Assembly: GCA_012295275.1 (NCBI GenBank)
Contig: CM022677.1
Span: forward strand, 11,590,074 to 11,654,073
Origin: Chrysomallon squamiferum
Lineage: Eukaryota; Mollusca; Gastropoda; Neomphalida; Peltospiridae
Length of the DNA: 64,000 nt
Direction of reading: 5' to 3'
Under the pieces are notes generated by a model, which worked only from the letters and a program-made list of their open reading frames with translations, searched no databases and was not told where the DNA came from. How positions within the stretch are numbered: position 1 is the stretch's first letter; each line of letters begins with the position of its first letter. A program made the translations under genes and the position numbers. This document shows positions 1 through 13,045 of the stretch, piece by piece.

Positions 1-967
1 GTATTATTAACAAAAGCTTAATTTTTTGTTCGTTTTATTATTTTTTCTCTCTCTTCCTGACAGTCGTAGTAATAGAAGAAAATAAATTTATTTTACTTCC
101 AGACAAAGCGTTATATGTATTTTAGGAAATGTACTTTTTCTAAGCAGAAGAACAATGAAGGTGATTTTCAATAATTACATTTTTCTCGTGATTAATATTT
201 AACCAGAATATTTTAAGAAATGTGGTACTTGTTCGTCCTATACAATGGCGAGTGTTTTGTGAAGAAACGTTTGGGTGAAACTTGTGAAGACAAGTCGGAC
301 TGTGCAGACGTGTAGCTGACTGTCTGGATAACACGGGTTTCAGTAAAAATTCTGCTGTCCAGTTTCGTTCTTCCAAAAGTGATGTCATGATACAAATCGT
401 ATTTGAGTATTTACTGAAACATGAAATTTTGATGTACAGTGTATTTTTCTATGGACAAACTGCTGGACGGAATTTACGTTCTACAAATTAACAAGATTTC
501 AGTTTTATAAACTGAGATTCAACCAAAAATAGCTTGAAATATTATGAATACCACTATTTACATTGATTATCTTTAACTGAAATAAATAAATAAATAAATA
601 TAATTTTAATTTTAATATAATGGATGTTGGATATATTAATAGTATGTATCATTATATATGTATTGGAGATGGCGCTAGTTTAATCTGATATTTTAAAAGC
701 TTCAAGTAAAATTGTATTTTTTATGATGCAAAATAGAGGTAAAACATAACAAAACATCACGTTATTTTCACTAAGTATCAATAAACGTCGCAGGTTTTAT
801 GTATTAACGTGAATTACGTCGCGTTTTACAAAACAGAAAACTTAGCTTATCTCTGTGAATTTTAATTTTAATGTCCTTTGCTTTTCAAATTTATTCATCA
901 CTATCCTCAAATTTTGTGATTCAAGTAAAGAGTAACTCAGCAATACGTAACTGAAACGAAGCACAAT
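1..967 (+). repeat. Partial copy Z of the duplicated locus
   Basis: The sequence matches 21447-22265 in the same orientation and 3240-4170 in reverse orientation, for example the block around 85-190 (Cttccagacaaagcg and following) and the TAAA-repeat stretch near 580-600. It contains no convincing gene. It is cut at its right side shortly before the assembly gap. Together with copy A it forms an inverted pair whose centre lies between about 970 and 3035. Confidence 0.85.
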
Positions 968-1167
968 NNNNNNNNNNNNNNNNNNNNNNNNNNNNNNNNN
1001 NNNNNNNNNNNNNNNNNNNNNNNNNNNNNNNNNNNNNNNNNNNNNNNNNNNNNNNNNNNNNNNNNNNNNNNNNNNNNNNNNNNNNNNNNNNNNNNNNNNN
1101 NNNNNNNNNNNNNNNNNNNNNNNNNNNNNNNNNNNNNNNNNNNNNNNNNNNNNNNNNNNNNNNNNNN
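968..1167. other. Assembly gap, exactly 200 N
   Basis: A run of 200 N of round length, the same length as the gap at 33801-34000, so it is a scaffold placeholder and not a measured distance. It lies in the centre of the Z/A inverted pair, where short or noisy reads often fail to assemble. Confidence 0.98.
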
Positions 1168-3034
1168 TTTGACAAAAGAACCACATCTATTTATAATTAG
1201 TACGTATATTTTAATAAAAGTTATTATATTCCTTTATTTGTTTTATTTACATTGAACTTTTTTAGTATAGTATTTGCGGAAAAATGCGTGATGATTGCCA
1301 GTCTTTAAGGGATTTACAGTTTTATTTGATGTTCGAAGAATCTTACACAGAATTGCCACATGATGGCTGCTATCTTGTTCGAGAACAATAATTATATATA
1401 CATAAAAAATAAACAGTGTCAGAAATTTTGTAGATAATCAGATGTAAATCTTGAAACTAGATGCCTTCAGCTGTTATTCATTATTACAAAAATACAGATA
1501 AATTACATAGTTTTTATAGTTTGAATTTAAAGTAACAATGGATTCTCTGAACAGCATCATGACTGAGAGACCAAGCAGAAATGATCTCCTTTAGTGAAGA
1601 CAAAACAAAATTTATTTTCCTAAAATCTGAATATTTCCACATTGTTTGACTGATGTATAAGATACAACGTGAACTAAAACTGGATATAACTGAAATTTGT
1701 CATGTTGACTTATATCTTCAACACAGTGAGGTCTCCTAAAAAGAAAAAAAAAAAACATTTTATTGTGAAATTAAGTGGAGGCATTGTAGTATTTTAGGCA
1801 ATATTGAAATCTGTCTTCTCTCTTTTACACAGATTCATTCAAAGACTTGCAGATTATTCAAATATAAGGAAGACATTTATCAGTTTAGCTAAATCTTATG
1901 TAAAGCTGTCTCTTTGCTGCTGCAAAGGTCAACTCATTTTGTAATCTTAATTTCCTTCCTTGAAAGGTTTTTCCTCAGTTGTGTTTCTGTTTTGCTATTA
2001 TTTTCTAAAAAAAACAACAATATCATGATGTATTATATATATTCAGCTTCATTTTCATATTTGTTTCTAGATATGTGAACAACTGAGAAATGACAGACAA
2101 GTTTATAGTTTCCTTTATACTCTGCCAAATTTCATAACGAAATAAATGAACTAACAGCTACTTAAATTGGGAAATTAATAATTAAACAGTGAGGTACATC
2201 TGAGTTATTTAGTGCAATTAATTAAAATTTGTTAATTTCTGCATCATGCTTTAAAATACTGTAATAAAAATAACAGTTTTGTGGATAATACTGTAGAGCT
2301 TTAGAAATCATCATTTTGATATAAAACGTGTGTATACTGGTTTGAAACTGTATGAGATATTCAGTATTCTGTTTCCCAAATGACTGAAACGAATCTCAGA
2401 TTTTCCACAGATTATGAAGGAAAAATACCAAGCAAATTTTATTTAGATAAAAATTCGTTACTTCCTTCACATCAATCATGATATTTTCGAGTGATTTTAA
2501 TCTCCTTTTATTTTTATTTTATTTTTTTTCTTGTCATTGTATAGTTATAAGTTATATAGTTTAAAAGATAATTATATTTTTGAAAATACTATTACACAGC
2601 TGCTAAATAAAATTATATAATAATTTAAATGAAAAGCAAAATATAACTGATTACTCTGTTGAGTGATCAATAAAAATGCAGCAAAATTTCTGAAGAAAAA
2701 AATTACACTCGAGTCTTGTGACAAGATTCTACATCGTATTGTTTAATAATTCATTATCGGTTATCTGCCCTTGAAAACTTTCCATAAAGCAGACGTCGAA
2801 ACATTTTACAAACTAAATTACAAACATGTACTCCAAAGTATATAAAGAATAAAAAAAAAAAAAATAAAAAAAACATTTCATACCTGTATATATAAAGAAA
2901 TCAACTCTTCATGATTCTTAGAATCTACATTTAACTGAGAAAAACCATAAATAACAAATACCGCAAATAAAAGTAGAAATCCAGCATCCCCCCGAAATAA
3001 CAAAATTATGTGAGAGTAATCTCCCTTCAGCTGT
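1168..3034. other. AT-rich single-copy stretch with no recognised gene
   Basis: I see no coding exon that I can support here, no tandem array and no similarity to the other copies of the locus. Only short reading frames are present. A tiny frame beginning MDSLNSIMTERPSR near 1538 has no splice or homology support. This is the loop of the Z/A inverted repeat. Confidence 0.6.
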
Positions 3035-4650
3035 AGTTTCTTTCTTTCTTCTGTTTGTGGGGTTCTCGTCATTGCACACCACAGAAAATCGCTGATAACG
3101 AAACGTCGTATAAAGCTGTATAATGAGTAATAAACGTAAATGTGTAGATACGTTCCAGGAATATCAATATCACGTTATTTTCACTCAGTATCAATTTATA
3201 ATATAAACGTCGCTGGTTTTATGTATTAACGTGTAATCTGTTCTGCTGTTAATCAAATATCACATTTATAGGGATCTGACCTTTTATTTTATAGTGGCAT
3301 TCAGCGCTGGACTTCTAAATTCAGACATACATAACTTAATGACTAGATATACTTGAATCACAAAATTTGAGTTTGCAAAGGAAACGACATTAAAATTAAA
3401 ATTCACAGAGATAAGCTAAGTTTTCTGTTTTGTAAAACGCGACGTAATACACGTTTTATATACAAAACCTGCGATGTTTATTGATACTTAGTGAAAATAA
3501 CGTGAGGTTCTGTTATGTTTTACCTCTATTTTGCTTCATAAAAAATACAATCTTGCCTGAAGCTTTTAAAATATCAGATTAAACTAGCCCATCTCAAATA
3601 CATATATAATGATACTATTAATATCCAACATCCATTATGTAAATTGTGCAGTCGGTATTACAATTAAAATTATATTTATTTATTTATTTATTTATTTCAA
3701 TTAAAGATAATCAGTGTAAATAGTGGTATACATAATATTTCAAGCTATTTTTGGTTGGATCTCAGTTTATAAAACTGAAATCTTGTTAATTTATAGAACG
3801 TTAATTCCGTCCAGCAATTTGTCCATAGAAAACTACACTGTACGTCAAAGTTTCGTGTTTCAGTAAATACTCAAATACGATTTGTATCATGGGAGAACAA
3901 AACTGGACAGCAGAACTTTTAATGAAACACGTGTTATCCAGACAGACACCAGAAAAATATAATTAAAAACACAGTCTGTGGTGTAATTATTGAAAATCAC
4001 CTTCATCATTCTTCTGCTTAGAAAAAGTATATTTCCTAAAATACATATAACGCTTTGTCTGGAAGTAAACAAAATATATTTTTTTCTATCACTACTACTG
4101 TCAGGAAGAGAGCGAGAAAAGAAAATAAAACGAAAAAAAAAAATTAAGTCTTTTGTTAATAATATGAATCTGGAAATCTAACTCGCTAAGTATCAGCTCT
4201 ACAGCTACTGTTGAAAAAAGGGTACATAACTCTAGTTCACTGCAGCACATTATGTTCTGTTTTTTATTCACAGTTTTAGCGATTTAGTTTTATCTGTAAT
4301 ATAAATGTGATTTTGTTTCTTGTAATCTCTAATACAGTCAATAAAAAATGATGTTAATCCACAAGCGCGCGCATTAATTCTGATTATCCACTGATCTTCT
4401 ATAAAACAAAATATTTGTCTTGTGCATTCTGCGTTAGTGAATATAAGTAATGTTTCAAGTTATAAAATGTCATATTATTAATCTATCCTCTTCTCACCTT
4501 TTCAAGTATAGTCATACATTGGTGATTAAAAAAAAATATCAAAAAACAAATCCAGAAGCCCATTTAATACATTCAATATACACCTCTCACCTACATACTA
4601 AATTATAAAAAATGTTTTTATTATACGATGTGAATATTTATTTGTTTATT

Positions 4651-4659
<9 letters not shown>

Positions 4660-4712
<53 letters not shown>
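4660..4712. repeat. (ATT)n microsatellite
   Basis: An uninterrupted ATT tract in copy A. The same position in B (20889-20958) and C (43735-43800) carries the reverse-complement tract with different lengths, so the tract predates the duplications and has varied since. Confidence 0.95.
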
Positions 4713-5904
4713 CCTCAAATAATTGTCTCGGTCATTCTCATTTTTATTTTTTTTTTTTTTTTTTTTTTATCTTCTGTTTGTCATTAAAGAGGATTGAAAA
4801 GTGGATATCTCCAGGTTACTTGTCTGTGTGAAGCTATAGCTACGTCATAAAATATATTGACATCCAGACTGGAGCGATGATGTTAACTTTTGAAGTCTTA
4901 CGGATATTGAGAAGTAAACAAATCGAATAAAGATTAACATTTTATTTTATTTATATTACTATTGTTGCTGTCGTTGTCGTTGTTGTTGTTGTTTTATGTG
5001 TTTACTGTAGCATATAGTAAACATTACAGGTGTGATTTTACTGCGAAAACACTGTGTACATTCAGAAATGTAGATTGGGCTATTTATATTACATGTTTTA
5101 TGTAACAGAGGCGTAAAGGTAATATTATATATTGAAAAATAGAGATATTGGTTTTTAATTAACAATATTAGATAATTTTATTTTGGATAATAAATAAATA
5201 ATAAGCTTAATTTTTCATTAACAGGTATAACGTATCTAACAAGTTGAATCATGAATCAACGTTGTTTCTTTTTTCTTTTTTTATTAAGATAGTAGAATTG
5301 CAGTTGAGAGGTGAGAGGCTAGATTAAGATGAATTAACATCACCATGTTACTGATATTTGCAAGTGCATCTTTCTTAAGTGCATCTACTAGAAAAGTCTA
5401 GAATATAGAGAAACATTAATAGACGTTTTTATTATTAAAAGTAAAGTGAAAAGGCGAGGATGCGCGAGATGAATCTTGTTTATTATAACACAAGTTCTGT
5501 AAATATACTGCGCTATTACATCAATGTATCTATCTGTCTGTTATTTAACTATATACATAAACACCATCTCACTGATATGAACTTTCGTATATAAATATCC
5601 TCTAAGGCAAACACGTATACCAAGCTATTTCTTTTCTATGTGTGTGTGAATGTGTATGTGTGTGTGTCTATCTCTCTATCTGTTTATTTGTTGATAATTT
5701 TTCTTTATTTATAATGACGACTGTAATACTGACATAACGACATTAACGATAAAAACAACAACACTAATTGCAATAATACTACTTAAAATGATAAATATAA
5801 TATAATTTGGTCCTCAAATTTGTTGGACTGATTATTGCTATATAATCATTGTTTACTACTAATAATAATTAGTCCTAATCATAATACAAGTCACATTCAA
5901 TAAA

Positions 5905-6337
5905 CTACACTCCTTGACAAACATCACACAAGAATACAATATCTTTAAAGTCTGCACCAGCTGGGATTTCAAGATTTGCGCAAGAAACAAGACAATACCA
6001 ATTTGGGCACCCGTCACATTCTATGAACTCCTCAGAATTTATTCCATCATCCATTCTGCCACAGAGTTCACATTTTTCTTGTGTATCTTCTACACAAGTG
6101 TCTTCTAGTTCAGACTCATCACCATCAACGTTTTCTCTGGCTGCATCCACCGGTTCTGCTGTAGCTTTCAAATTGAACTGCCGTTTTTGATTTGGTATCT
6201 TCAATTTTTTTTTGTAATTTTGCCTCTAAAACATTTGCTTTCTTTGCCTTTTCTTCCTCCTCCTTCTTCTTCTCTGCCAATTCTTCTTCATACCTCTTGA
6301 CACTTTCTTCTTCTGTCAATTCCTCGGCAGACCTCAT
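5905..6337 (-). pseudogene. PHD-like zinc-finger coding segment, copy A
   Basis: The product would start with a Glu/Lys-rich helical stretch (MRSAEELTEEES, then KRYEEELAEKKKEEEE), followed by an acidic linker (ENVDGDESELED) and a cysteine cluster CELC...CDGC...WYCLVSC...CDVC at the C-terminus, ending QGV-stop. This is the arrangement of a PHD finger with Cys where the usual His would be. The helical part and the finger are in different frames; the break is at the A-run around 6205-6215, so this copy cannot make the whole protein as it stands. Charged-helix plus PHD tails are known from the C-termini of some pogo/CENP-B-type transposases, but no DDE domain is visible, so that origin is only a guess. 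Homologous segments lie in copies B, C and D. Confidence 0.6.
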
Positions 6338-6600
6338 CCTTTTGATTGTATTGCCCCAAGTAATGGAGTAAAATAAAAAGCATATTTCTTGCCTAATTAT
6401 CACATATTAATCAAGTTTCTTCAAGCTGAACTTAAAAACCGATTATATTTACCTGTTATAATTTATCACTAACCTTATGTCTATAGGACTAAAAATTAAC
6501 ACTCACTTTTGAAACCTCAAAATGCAGTATAGCGGCTGCAAGTCATAATATACCTCGGAGGCCAGAATTACCCCAAATTAGCTTTAAAAAAATAATTTGA

Positions 6601-6831
6601 ATGAATCTAGTAAATTCAGTGAATGATCTATATTCAGGAGACTTGAATTATTTTATTTTATTTTTACCATTTTTTTATCTTACTCAACACTCAATCTTAT
6701 TTGTATATTTACCAACGTGCGTGTTAAATAGAGTTGTTTCTCTTAGACCACGAACTTCTGAAATAAATTACTCCTCGCACTGGCGAGGTAACGGTAAATT
6801 AGATTTGTTGCTTTTAGATGAAAATAACTAA
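6601..6831 (+). other. Conserved open block with hairpin, copy A
   Basis: An open frame containing LRPRTSEINYSSHWRG and KLDLLLLDENN, conserved in B, C and D at the peptide level but here ending early after DENN. No domain is recognised. It carries the hairpin at 6773-6788. Its coding status is uncertain: the hydrophobic and poly-F parts of the frame come from T-runs. Confidence 0.4.
6773..6788. other. Hairpin CCTCGC-ACTG-GCGAGG, copy A
   Basis: A perfect 6-bp inverted repeat with a 4-base loop. The arms are the same as in copies B and D although the loop differs in each. Confidence 0.8.
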
Positions 6832-7114
6832 TTCTGTATAGTGTTTTGGTTTATTTAACGTGATATTAGTATTTGATGAATTATTGTAAAATTGCCATTT
6901 TATTTAATTTTATTTATTTATTTTATTTATTTATTTCATTTATTTTAGTTGTAAAAAAATAGTTAGGAAAGGCACAAGAGATCACAGTTTTTTAATATGA
7001 ACAACCATCTTTATCTTGTAAATCATAAAACGTTCAGAAAATAGACGTAAAATAATTGTATTTGGAAGTATAAAACTTCCGTGACCTCACGGAACCTTCC
7101 GAGCGAAATCCAAG

Positions 7115-7290
7115 ATGGCAGCAACGAACGCCGATCAATATTTACACACGTTCTAAACATGTAGACCTTTATAATGCAATAATTCTACATGGATCATGAA
7201 AAGTAATTTGGAGAAGAAAGTCATATAACCAATGTCTTTTATACATAGATGGCTAATACTCTGTAGCAATTACTGAAAATGTGGTAACAT
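7115..7290 (+). pseudogene. MAASNADQ-type first exon, degraded copy in A
   Basis: The start context CAAGATGGCAGC and the first residues MAATNADQYLHTF are kept, but a stop codon follows at once and further stops and shifts come after. The intact forms are at 17243-17410 and 40120-40287 on the - strand. The upstream dyad CCGTGA-CC-TCACGG is also kept at about 7078-7092. Confidence 0.6.
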
Positions 7291-7519
7291 TTCTTTTTTT
7301 ATTCTTTTTTATTTTCTGACGTTGACGTAATATATCACTACGCACCCATTTCGTACTATTTTTTATTTTTTTTTCACTTTTTATTACGATATCGTCAGCC
7401 AAGAAAAAATAAATACCAAAATTTAAAAAATAAGTAAATAAATAAAAGTAAAATAAAATAACTGAAATAAAATAAAGTAAAATGAAATAAATAATTTTCA
7501 CTGACGCTGGTTGGAGGGA

Positions 7520-8960
7520 TGAATCTCTCCATATAGATATACACACATACATACATACATATATACATACACACACACGTGTATAGGAATAATAATGTAT
7601 TTGTATGTTTAGAAGTTGATTAGCACGTATATGTATATAAAAGGATAAGTAACTACGTGTGTGTATGTGTGTGTGTGTGTGTGTGTGTAAAAAAGGGTGG
7701 ATAGATGGTAGATGATAACAGACAGGTAAGTTTATAGACAGAAGAAAGGTAGATAGATCACTAGAACTAGATGCAAGGATGAATGAGAATATACCTGCAC
7801 ATCTGTAAGAAAGACTAACTCTGTTCCTTATGTATATGGCATAAATAGATAGATAAATAAATATATTTATAGATAGATAACTAGATAGAAAGAATGTATT
7901 TAAATACTTAAAAAGGATGTAAATAGAGAGAGTGTATACGTACTGTGTGTGTGCGTGTGAGTGCAAGATAGACTGTGGCTATGTATAACTGAGAAGGTGA
8001 GATAGATTGATATAGAGATTGTTTAGACATCGCTTCAGAGATAGATTGATGTGTTAGGTAGACAATAATTAGGTACATATATAGATAGATATATACAGCT
8101 AACATAGATAAATTGATTTGTATGTGTGTGTGTGGATAAATATATGTGTCAGAGAGAAGGGGCATACAAATGTGTGTCAGAGATAGTGTGTTTTTGTGGA
8201 TTTTTGAAAGAGTCAGATGATTGATAGAGAGATTAAATATAAATAAATACTTGAGCGAATATATTTATGTGTGTATATATATGTGTGTGTTACAGAGGGT
8301 AGATATAGATGTATGGATGGACACACACACAAACACATTCACATAGTGATATACAACATAAATAGATACATACATACATAGGTTAATAATAATGATTATT
8401 TGTATTTATGTTAGAGGATTGGTATATAACTGAATGTGTGAATAAGAGAATGTTTATATGTGTATTAGATAGATTATAGATAAATGGCTAGCCTGAGAGA
8501 GACTGATATGTAGGTGTGGTTCTACGTGTTTGTGTGTTAAGAGAGAGAACAGGTATTGCCCTCATTATGAAACAGAAGTATGCCATGTGTGTATGATTTT
8601 TCAGAGAATGAGAGATGATTATATAAATAAATACAGATATACACAGACAGACAGAGAGAGGAGAGTGATGAATAAATGATTAGCTAGACAGGTAATGGGC
8701 ACATGTATATGAGTAAAAAAATCATATTTCTTCATTAAAGTCTGTTTCTAATAACTATGTTAGAAAGAGGTGAGCAGGTGCGAGTTTAAGCTACACCACA
8801 GGTTGACCAATAAAGAGACAGACAGATAGACAAATAGCCAGAGACATTGATGATGAAATAAAACAAATATATAGATAGACTCATAGGTAGATAGAAACAT
8901 GCAGGTAAGTAAGGATGGATGGAATGTTAGATGGATGAACGTTTTGGTGCAAGGAAGAAT
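7520..8960. repeat. Simple-sequence-rich block (GATA/ACAC/GTGT), copy A
   Basis: Interspersed GATA, TGTG and ACAC words with no sustained reading frame of normal composition. It corresponds to 15870-17000 in B, 38800-39910 in C and 50560-50900 in D, in the relative orientations expected from the larger copies. The open frames across it are products of low complexity. Confidence 0.85.
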
Positions 8961-9819
8961 TGGGAAAATAATAAAAAGATAAAAAGAGGGAATGATGGAC
9001 TGAAAGGTTTTTTATTAGATGAGCAATTACTTTTCAGACTTTATCACATTGTTAACACGTAAGGTCCAAATTGTAGGCCCATGGATTGAGTGATATATCA
9101 ATGGAATTTGCTTGATCTATAATCTGTATGATGACAAATATGTGGAGTTAGGAGGGAGGCACGACTGGAGGTACCAATAAATTGTTATTGAGAGACTAGT
9201 GATTTCTAGTATTGTTTATGAAGAGGACATTAATCTGGAAATCTGAAAGCATAGTCTTCATCTGCTGATTAGAAGGTAAATATGATCAGATAAGAAGTGT
9301 CTATAATATTTTCTGTTAAATAGCACATTAAACACATAATCTATAATACATAATTATACTTAAACATCTGGTAAAATAAAATAATCCATCTAATTAGAGT
9401 AATCTGGAGAGTGACACAGAGAGTAATAAACCCAGAGGGAAATATTTATGTGTCATAACTTATTCTTAAGTACATACACTTCTGTCTCTACTCTGATAGC
9501 CTGTCTGTCTACCTGTATAAAGAAAGGGATTTCAAAGTAATGGCACTGTATTCAAAATTAGAAAAAAGTAGCAATACCCTATATATAGATTGCTAAGATA
9601 TACGGAGCGGCTAACCACACGAGATTTCTGTCTTCTCAGTATGAATAAAATCTGATATCATTTCTGAAATGAGTTTGAACACTTCAAAATAATAAATAAA
9701 TAGTACAAATTAAAATGTATAATCTATACTTCATGATGTAATAATGTAAATTTTAAAATCAAAATCTGTGCTCAACCTTTTTGCATGAAAGAGAAAAACA
9801 ACACCACCTTTTAATTTAG

Positions 9820-12415
9820 TAAAAAACAGACTCACTGACAGGGTAGTGCACACCACAGTCTGTAATATATTAGACACGAGGCACTGCCTTGAACAGACAG
9901 AGTAACTGACAGGATAGTACATACCACAGTCTGTAATATACTAGACACGATGGACTGCCTTGAGCAAACATACTCACTGACAGGATAGTACATACCACGG
10001 TCTATAATATATTAGACACAATGCATTGCTTTCAAGAAACTACTCACTAACACTATAGTCCATACCACAGTCTGAATCATATTACGTAAGAGGCACTGCC
10101 TTGAACAAACAGAGACACTGACAGGATAGCACATACCACAGTCTGTAATATACAAGAGAAGATGCATTGCTTTGAAGAAACATACTCAATGACAGGATAG
10201 TAAATACCACAGTCTGTAATATACTAGGCACTATGTACGGCCTTGAACAAGCAGACTCTCTGAGAGGAGAGTACATACTACAGTTTATAATATACTAGAT
10301 AGGATGCACTGCTTTTAAGAAACAGACTCACTGACAGGATAGTACATACTACAGTCTGATATATACTAGACACGGTGCCGTGCCTTGAACAAACAGACTC
10401 ACTGACAGGATAGTACATACCACAGTCTGTAATATACTAGACACGAGGCACTGCCTTGAAAAAACAGTCACTGACAGGAGAGTACATACCACAGTCTGTA
10501 ATATACTATGCAGCAGGCACTGCCTTGAACAAATAGTCACTGACAGGATAGTACATACCACAGTCTGTAATATAGTAGACACCTTGCACTGACTTGAAAA
10601 AACAGACTCACTGACACGGTAGTACATACTACAGTCTAATATATACTAGGCACGGTGCTCTGCCTTGAACAAACCGACTCACTGACACGATAGTACATAC
10701 CATAGCCTGTAATACACTAGACATGATGCATTGCCTTGAACAGACACACTGACAGGGTAGTACATACCACAATCTATAATACTAGATATAGTGCACTGCC
10801 TTGAAGAAACAGACTCACTGACAGGATAGTACATACCACAGTCTGTATCATACTAAACACGATGCATTGCCTTGAACAGACACACTGACAGGGTAGTACA
10901 TACCACAGTCTGTAATACTAGACACGGTGCACTGCCTTGATCACACTCACTGACAGGATAGTACATACCACAGTCTGTAATATAGTAGAGACGATGTACT
11001 GGCTTGAAGAAAAAGACTCACTGACAGGGTATTACATACCTCTGTAATACTAGATACAGTGCACTGCCTTGAACAAACAGACTCATTGACACGAGACACG
11101 TTCCACAGACTTGAAGAAACAGACACAGTGACAGGGTAGTACATACCACAGTCTGTAATATACTAGGCACAAGGCTATGCCTTGAACAAATAGTCACTGA
11201 CAGGATAGTACGTACCACAGTCTGTAAAATAGTAGGCATCTTGCACTGACTTGAAGAAACAGACTCAGTGACAGGGTAGTACATACCACAGTCTGTAATA
11301 TACTAGGCACGACCCACTGCCTTGAACAAATATAGTTACTGACAGGATAGTACCTACCACAGTCTATAATATACTAGGCACGAGACACTGCCTTGAACAA
11401 ACAGTCTCTTACAGGATATTCCATACCACAGTCTGTAATATAGTAGACACGTTGCACTGACTTGAAGAAACAGACTAATTGACAGGGTAGTACATACCAC
11501 AGTCTGTAATATTACTAGATACGGTGCCCTGCCTTGAACAAACAGGCTCACTGACAGGATGCTACATACGACAGTCTGTAATATACTAGGCAAGAGGCCC
11601 TGCCTTGAATAAACAGAGTCACTGACAGGATAGTACCTACCACAATCTGTAATATACTAGGTACGAGGCACTGCGTTGAACAAATAGTCACTGACAGGAT
11701 AGTACATACCACAGTCTGTAATATAGTAGACACCTTGCACTGACTTGAAGAAACAGACTCAGTGACAGGGTAGGACATACCACAGTCTGTAATATAGTAG
11801 ACACCTTGCACTGACTTGAAGAAACAGACTCACTGACAGGGTAGTCCATACTACTGTCTAATATATACTAGACACGGTGCCCTGCCTTGAACAAACCGAG
11901 TCACTGACAGGATAGTGCATACCACATTCTGTAATATACTAGGGAAGAGGCACAGCCTTGAACAAACAGAGACACTGACAGGATAGCACATACCACAGTC
12001 TGTAATATACAAGAGAAGATGCATTGCTTTGAAGACACATACTCAATGACAAGATGGTACATAGCAGAGTCTGTAATATACCTGACACGGTGCACTGCCT
12101 TGAAGAAATATACTCACTGACAGGATAGTACTTACCACAGTCTGTAATATACTAGACACGATGCACTGCTTTGGATAAACAGATTCTCTGAGAGGGTAAT
12201 ACATACCACAGTCTGGAATATACTAGACACTTTCTACAGACTTGAAGAAACAGACTTAGTGACAGAGTAGTACATACCACAATCTGTAATATACTAGACA
12301 CATTCCACAGACTTGAAGAAACAGACTTAGTGACAGGGTAGGACATACCACAGTCTGTAGTATATTAGGCACAAGGCAATGCCTTGAACAAACAGAGTCA
12401 CTGACAGGATAATAA
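9820..12415. repeat. 71-bp satellite array, about 36 units
   Basis: Tandem units of about 71 bp (69 when two bases are missing), with words ACTGACAGGATAGTACATAC, CCACAGTCTGTAATATACTA and GCACTGCCTTGAACAAACAG in that order. Units are diverged and some are shortened. There is no unique spacer between units, so this is a satellite and not CRISPR-like. It abuts the broken end of copy A on the left and a conserved flank on the right. The same family in reverse orientation is at 48535-49390. Confidence 0.95.
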
Positions 12416-13045
12416 CCCTACTGGAATAGCAAATACAAGGTTATAGAGTTATCTCCCATGATAACTTGTTCCGTTAACCAACCGATAATTCTTCAACCTG
12501 ACGGTGTAAGAGTTCGCTAGATTTGTTCGTTGGCTTCACTTTAGCGAACTAATACTTGAATTAATAAGGAAAAACAATAGCAAACTCTTGGTGATAAAGT
12601 TATCGCCTGTGATAAACTGTTTTGTTAACCACCCGATAACTCTATAACGTTAAGGTTGGAAATGTTAGCTGGCTTCACTTTAGCATTAATGTGTATAAAT
12701 AGATTTTGGCAAATACGGTAAGCCGATACGTCGAACTTATGGAACTATGAACAATCCTTTTATCTGAAATAAATATTTGAAATAAAATTATTAACAGTGG
12801 CTCTTTTGTTATAACTTATAGAAAAAATATGGTCACAAAAATATATATACATTTTTTTTTTTTTTTTTTGCACGACTAATGCATAGTGTTTTTAACATCC
12901 CAGTCGCCTAAACGGAACTTTGGTCACATTTGGTGACCTGGCGAAAAATGTCCACAGATATTGGATTCAAAAGATATAGCACTACAGATCCACTACATGT
13001 AACACAAGCGACATATCGCATAGACCCCACTGTAATAGTCGTAAA
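12416..13045. mobile_element. Conserved flank of the satellite-bearing element
   Basis: The outer parts (12416-12595 and 12955-13045) match 48165-48440 in reverse complement, next to the second satellite array. Between them this copy has about 360 extra bases, whose first part is a second, diverged version of the flank (GTTATCGCCTGTGATAA compared with GTTATCTCCCATGATAA; both have CTTCACTTTAGC). A hairpin with 8-bp perfect arms lies at 12512-12549. The array plus flank unit resembles the non-autonomous satellite-carrying Helitron-like elements described in molluscs, but I cannot identify the diagnostic ends, so the class is open. The next 190 bases (to 13239) have no assignment. Confidence 0.55.
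12512..12549. other. Hairpin in satellite-element flank (GTTCGCTA / TAGCGAAC)
   Basis: Perfect 8-bp arms around a 22-base loop. The matching site at 48289-48328 has perfect 11-bp arms (AGTTCGCTAAA / TTTAGCGAACT). Confidence 0.75.

Larger units (their letters stand above)
3035..9820 (-). repeat. Copy A of the duplicated locus (reverse orientation)
   Basis: Read on the - strand, this segment follows copy B from about 23435 down to 14985 of B. Shared landmarks are the CAGCGATTTTCTGTGG block (A 3080, B 23365), the (TAA)n/(ATT)n tract (4660-4712 against 20889-20958), the PHD segment, the hairpin block and the simple-sequence block at 7500-8960. Relative to B it lacks about 830 bases between two TGATATT words near 3165 (B 22465-23300, which includes the P4HA fragment) and about 715 bases near 5520 (B 19115-19830). 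It ends at the satellite array at 9820. Confidence 0.85.

Noticed and set aside
3887-4072. Frames around MFTSRQS...ILGNILFLSRR at 3887-4072 and 21536-21733
   Set aside because: They are conserved between copies only because the DNA is duplicated; there are no start-context, splice or domain features, and the fragments at the left window end and in D do not keep the frame.
7253-7966. 237-codon open frame on the - strand
   Set aside because: It is the reverse of a GATA/GTGT simple-sequence block, rich in Tyr, Ser, Ile and His-Thr runs, and it is not conserved as protein in the other copies.
9820-12415. Regular repeats considered as a CRISPR array
   Set aside because: Units are contiguous with no unique spacers and vary among themselves; it is a satellite in eukaryotic DNA.
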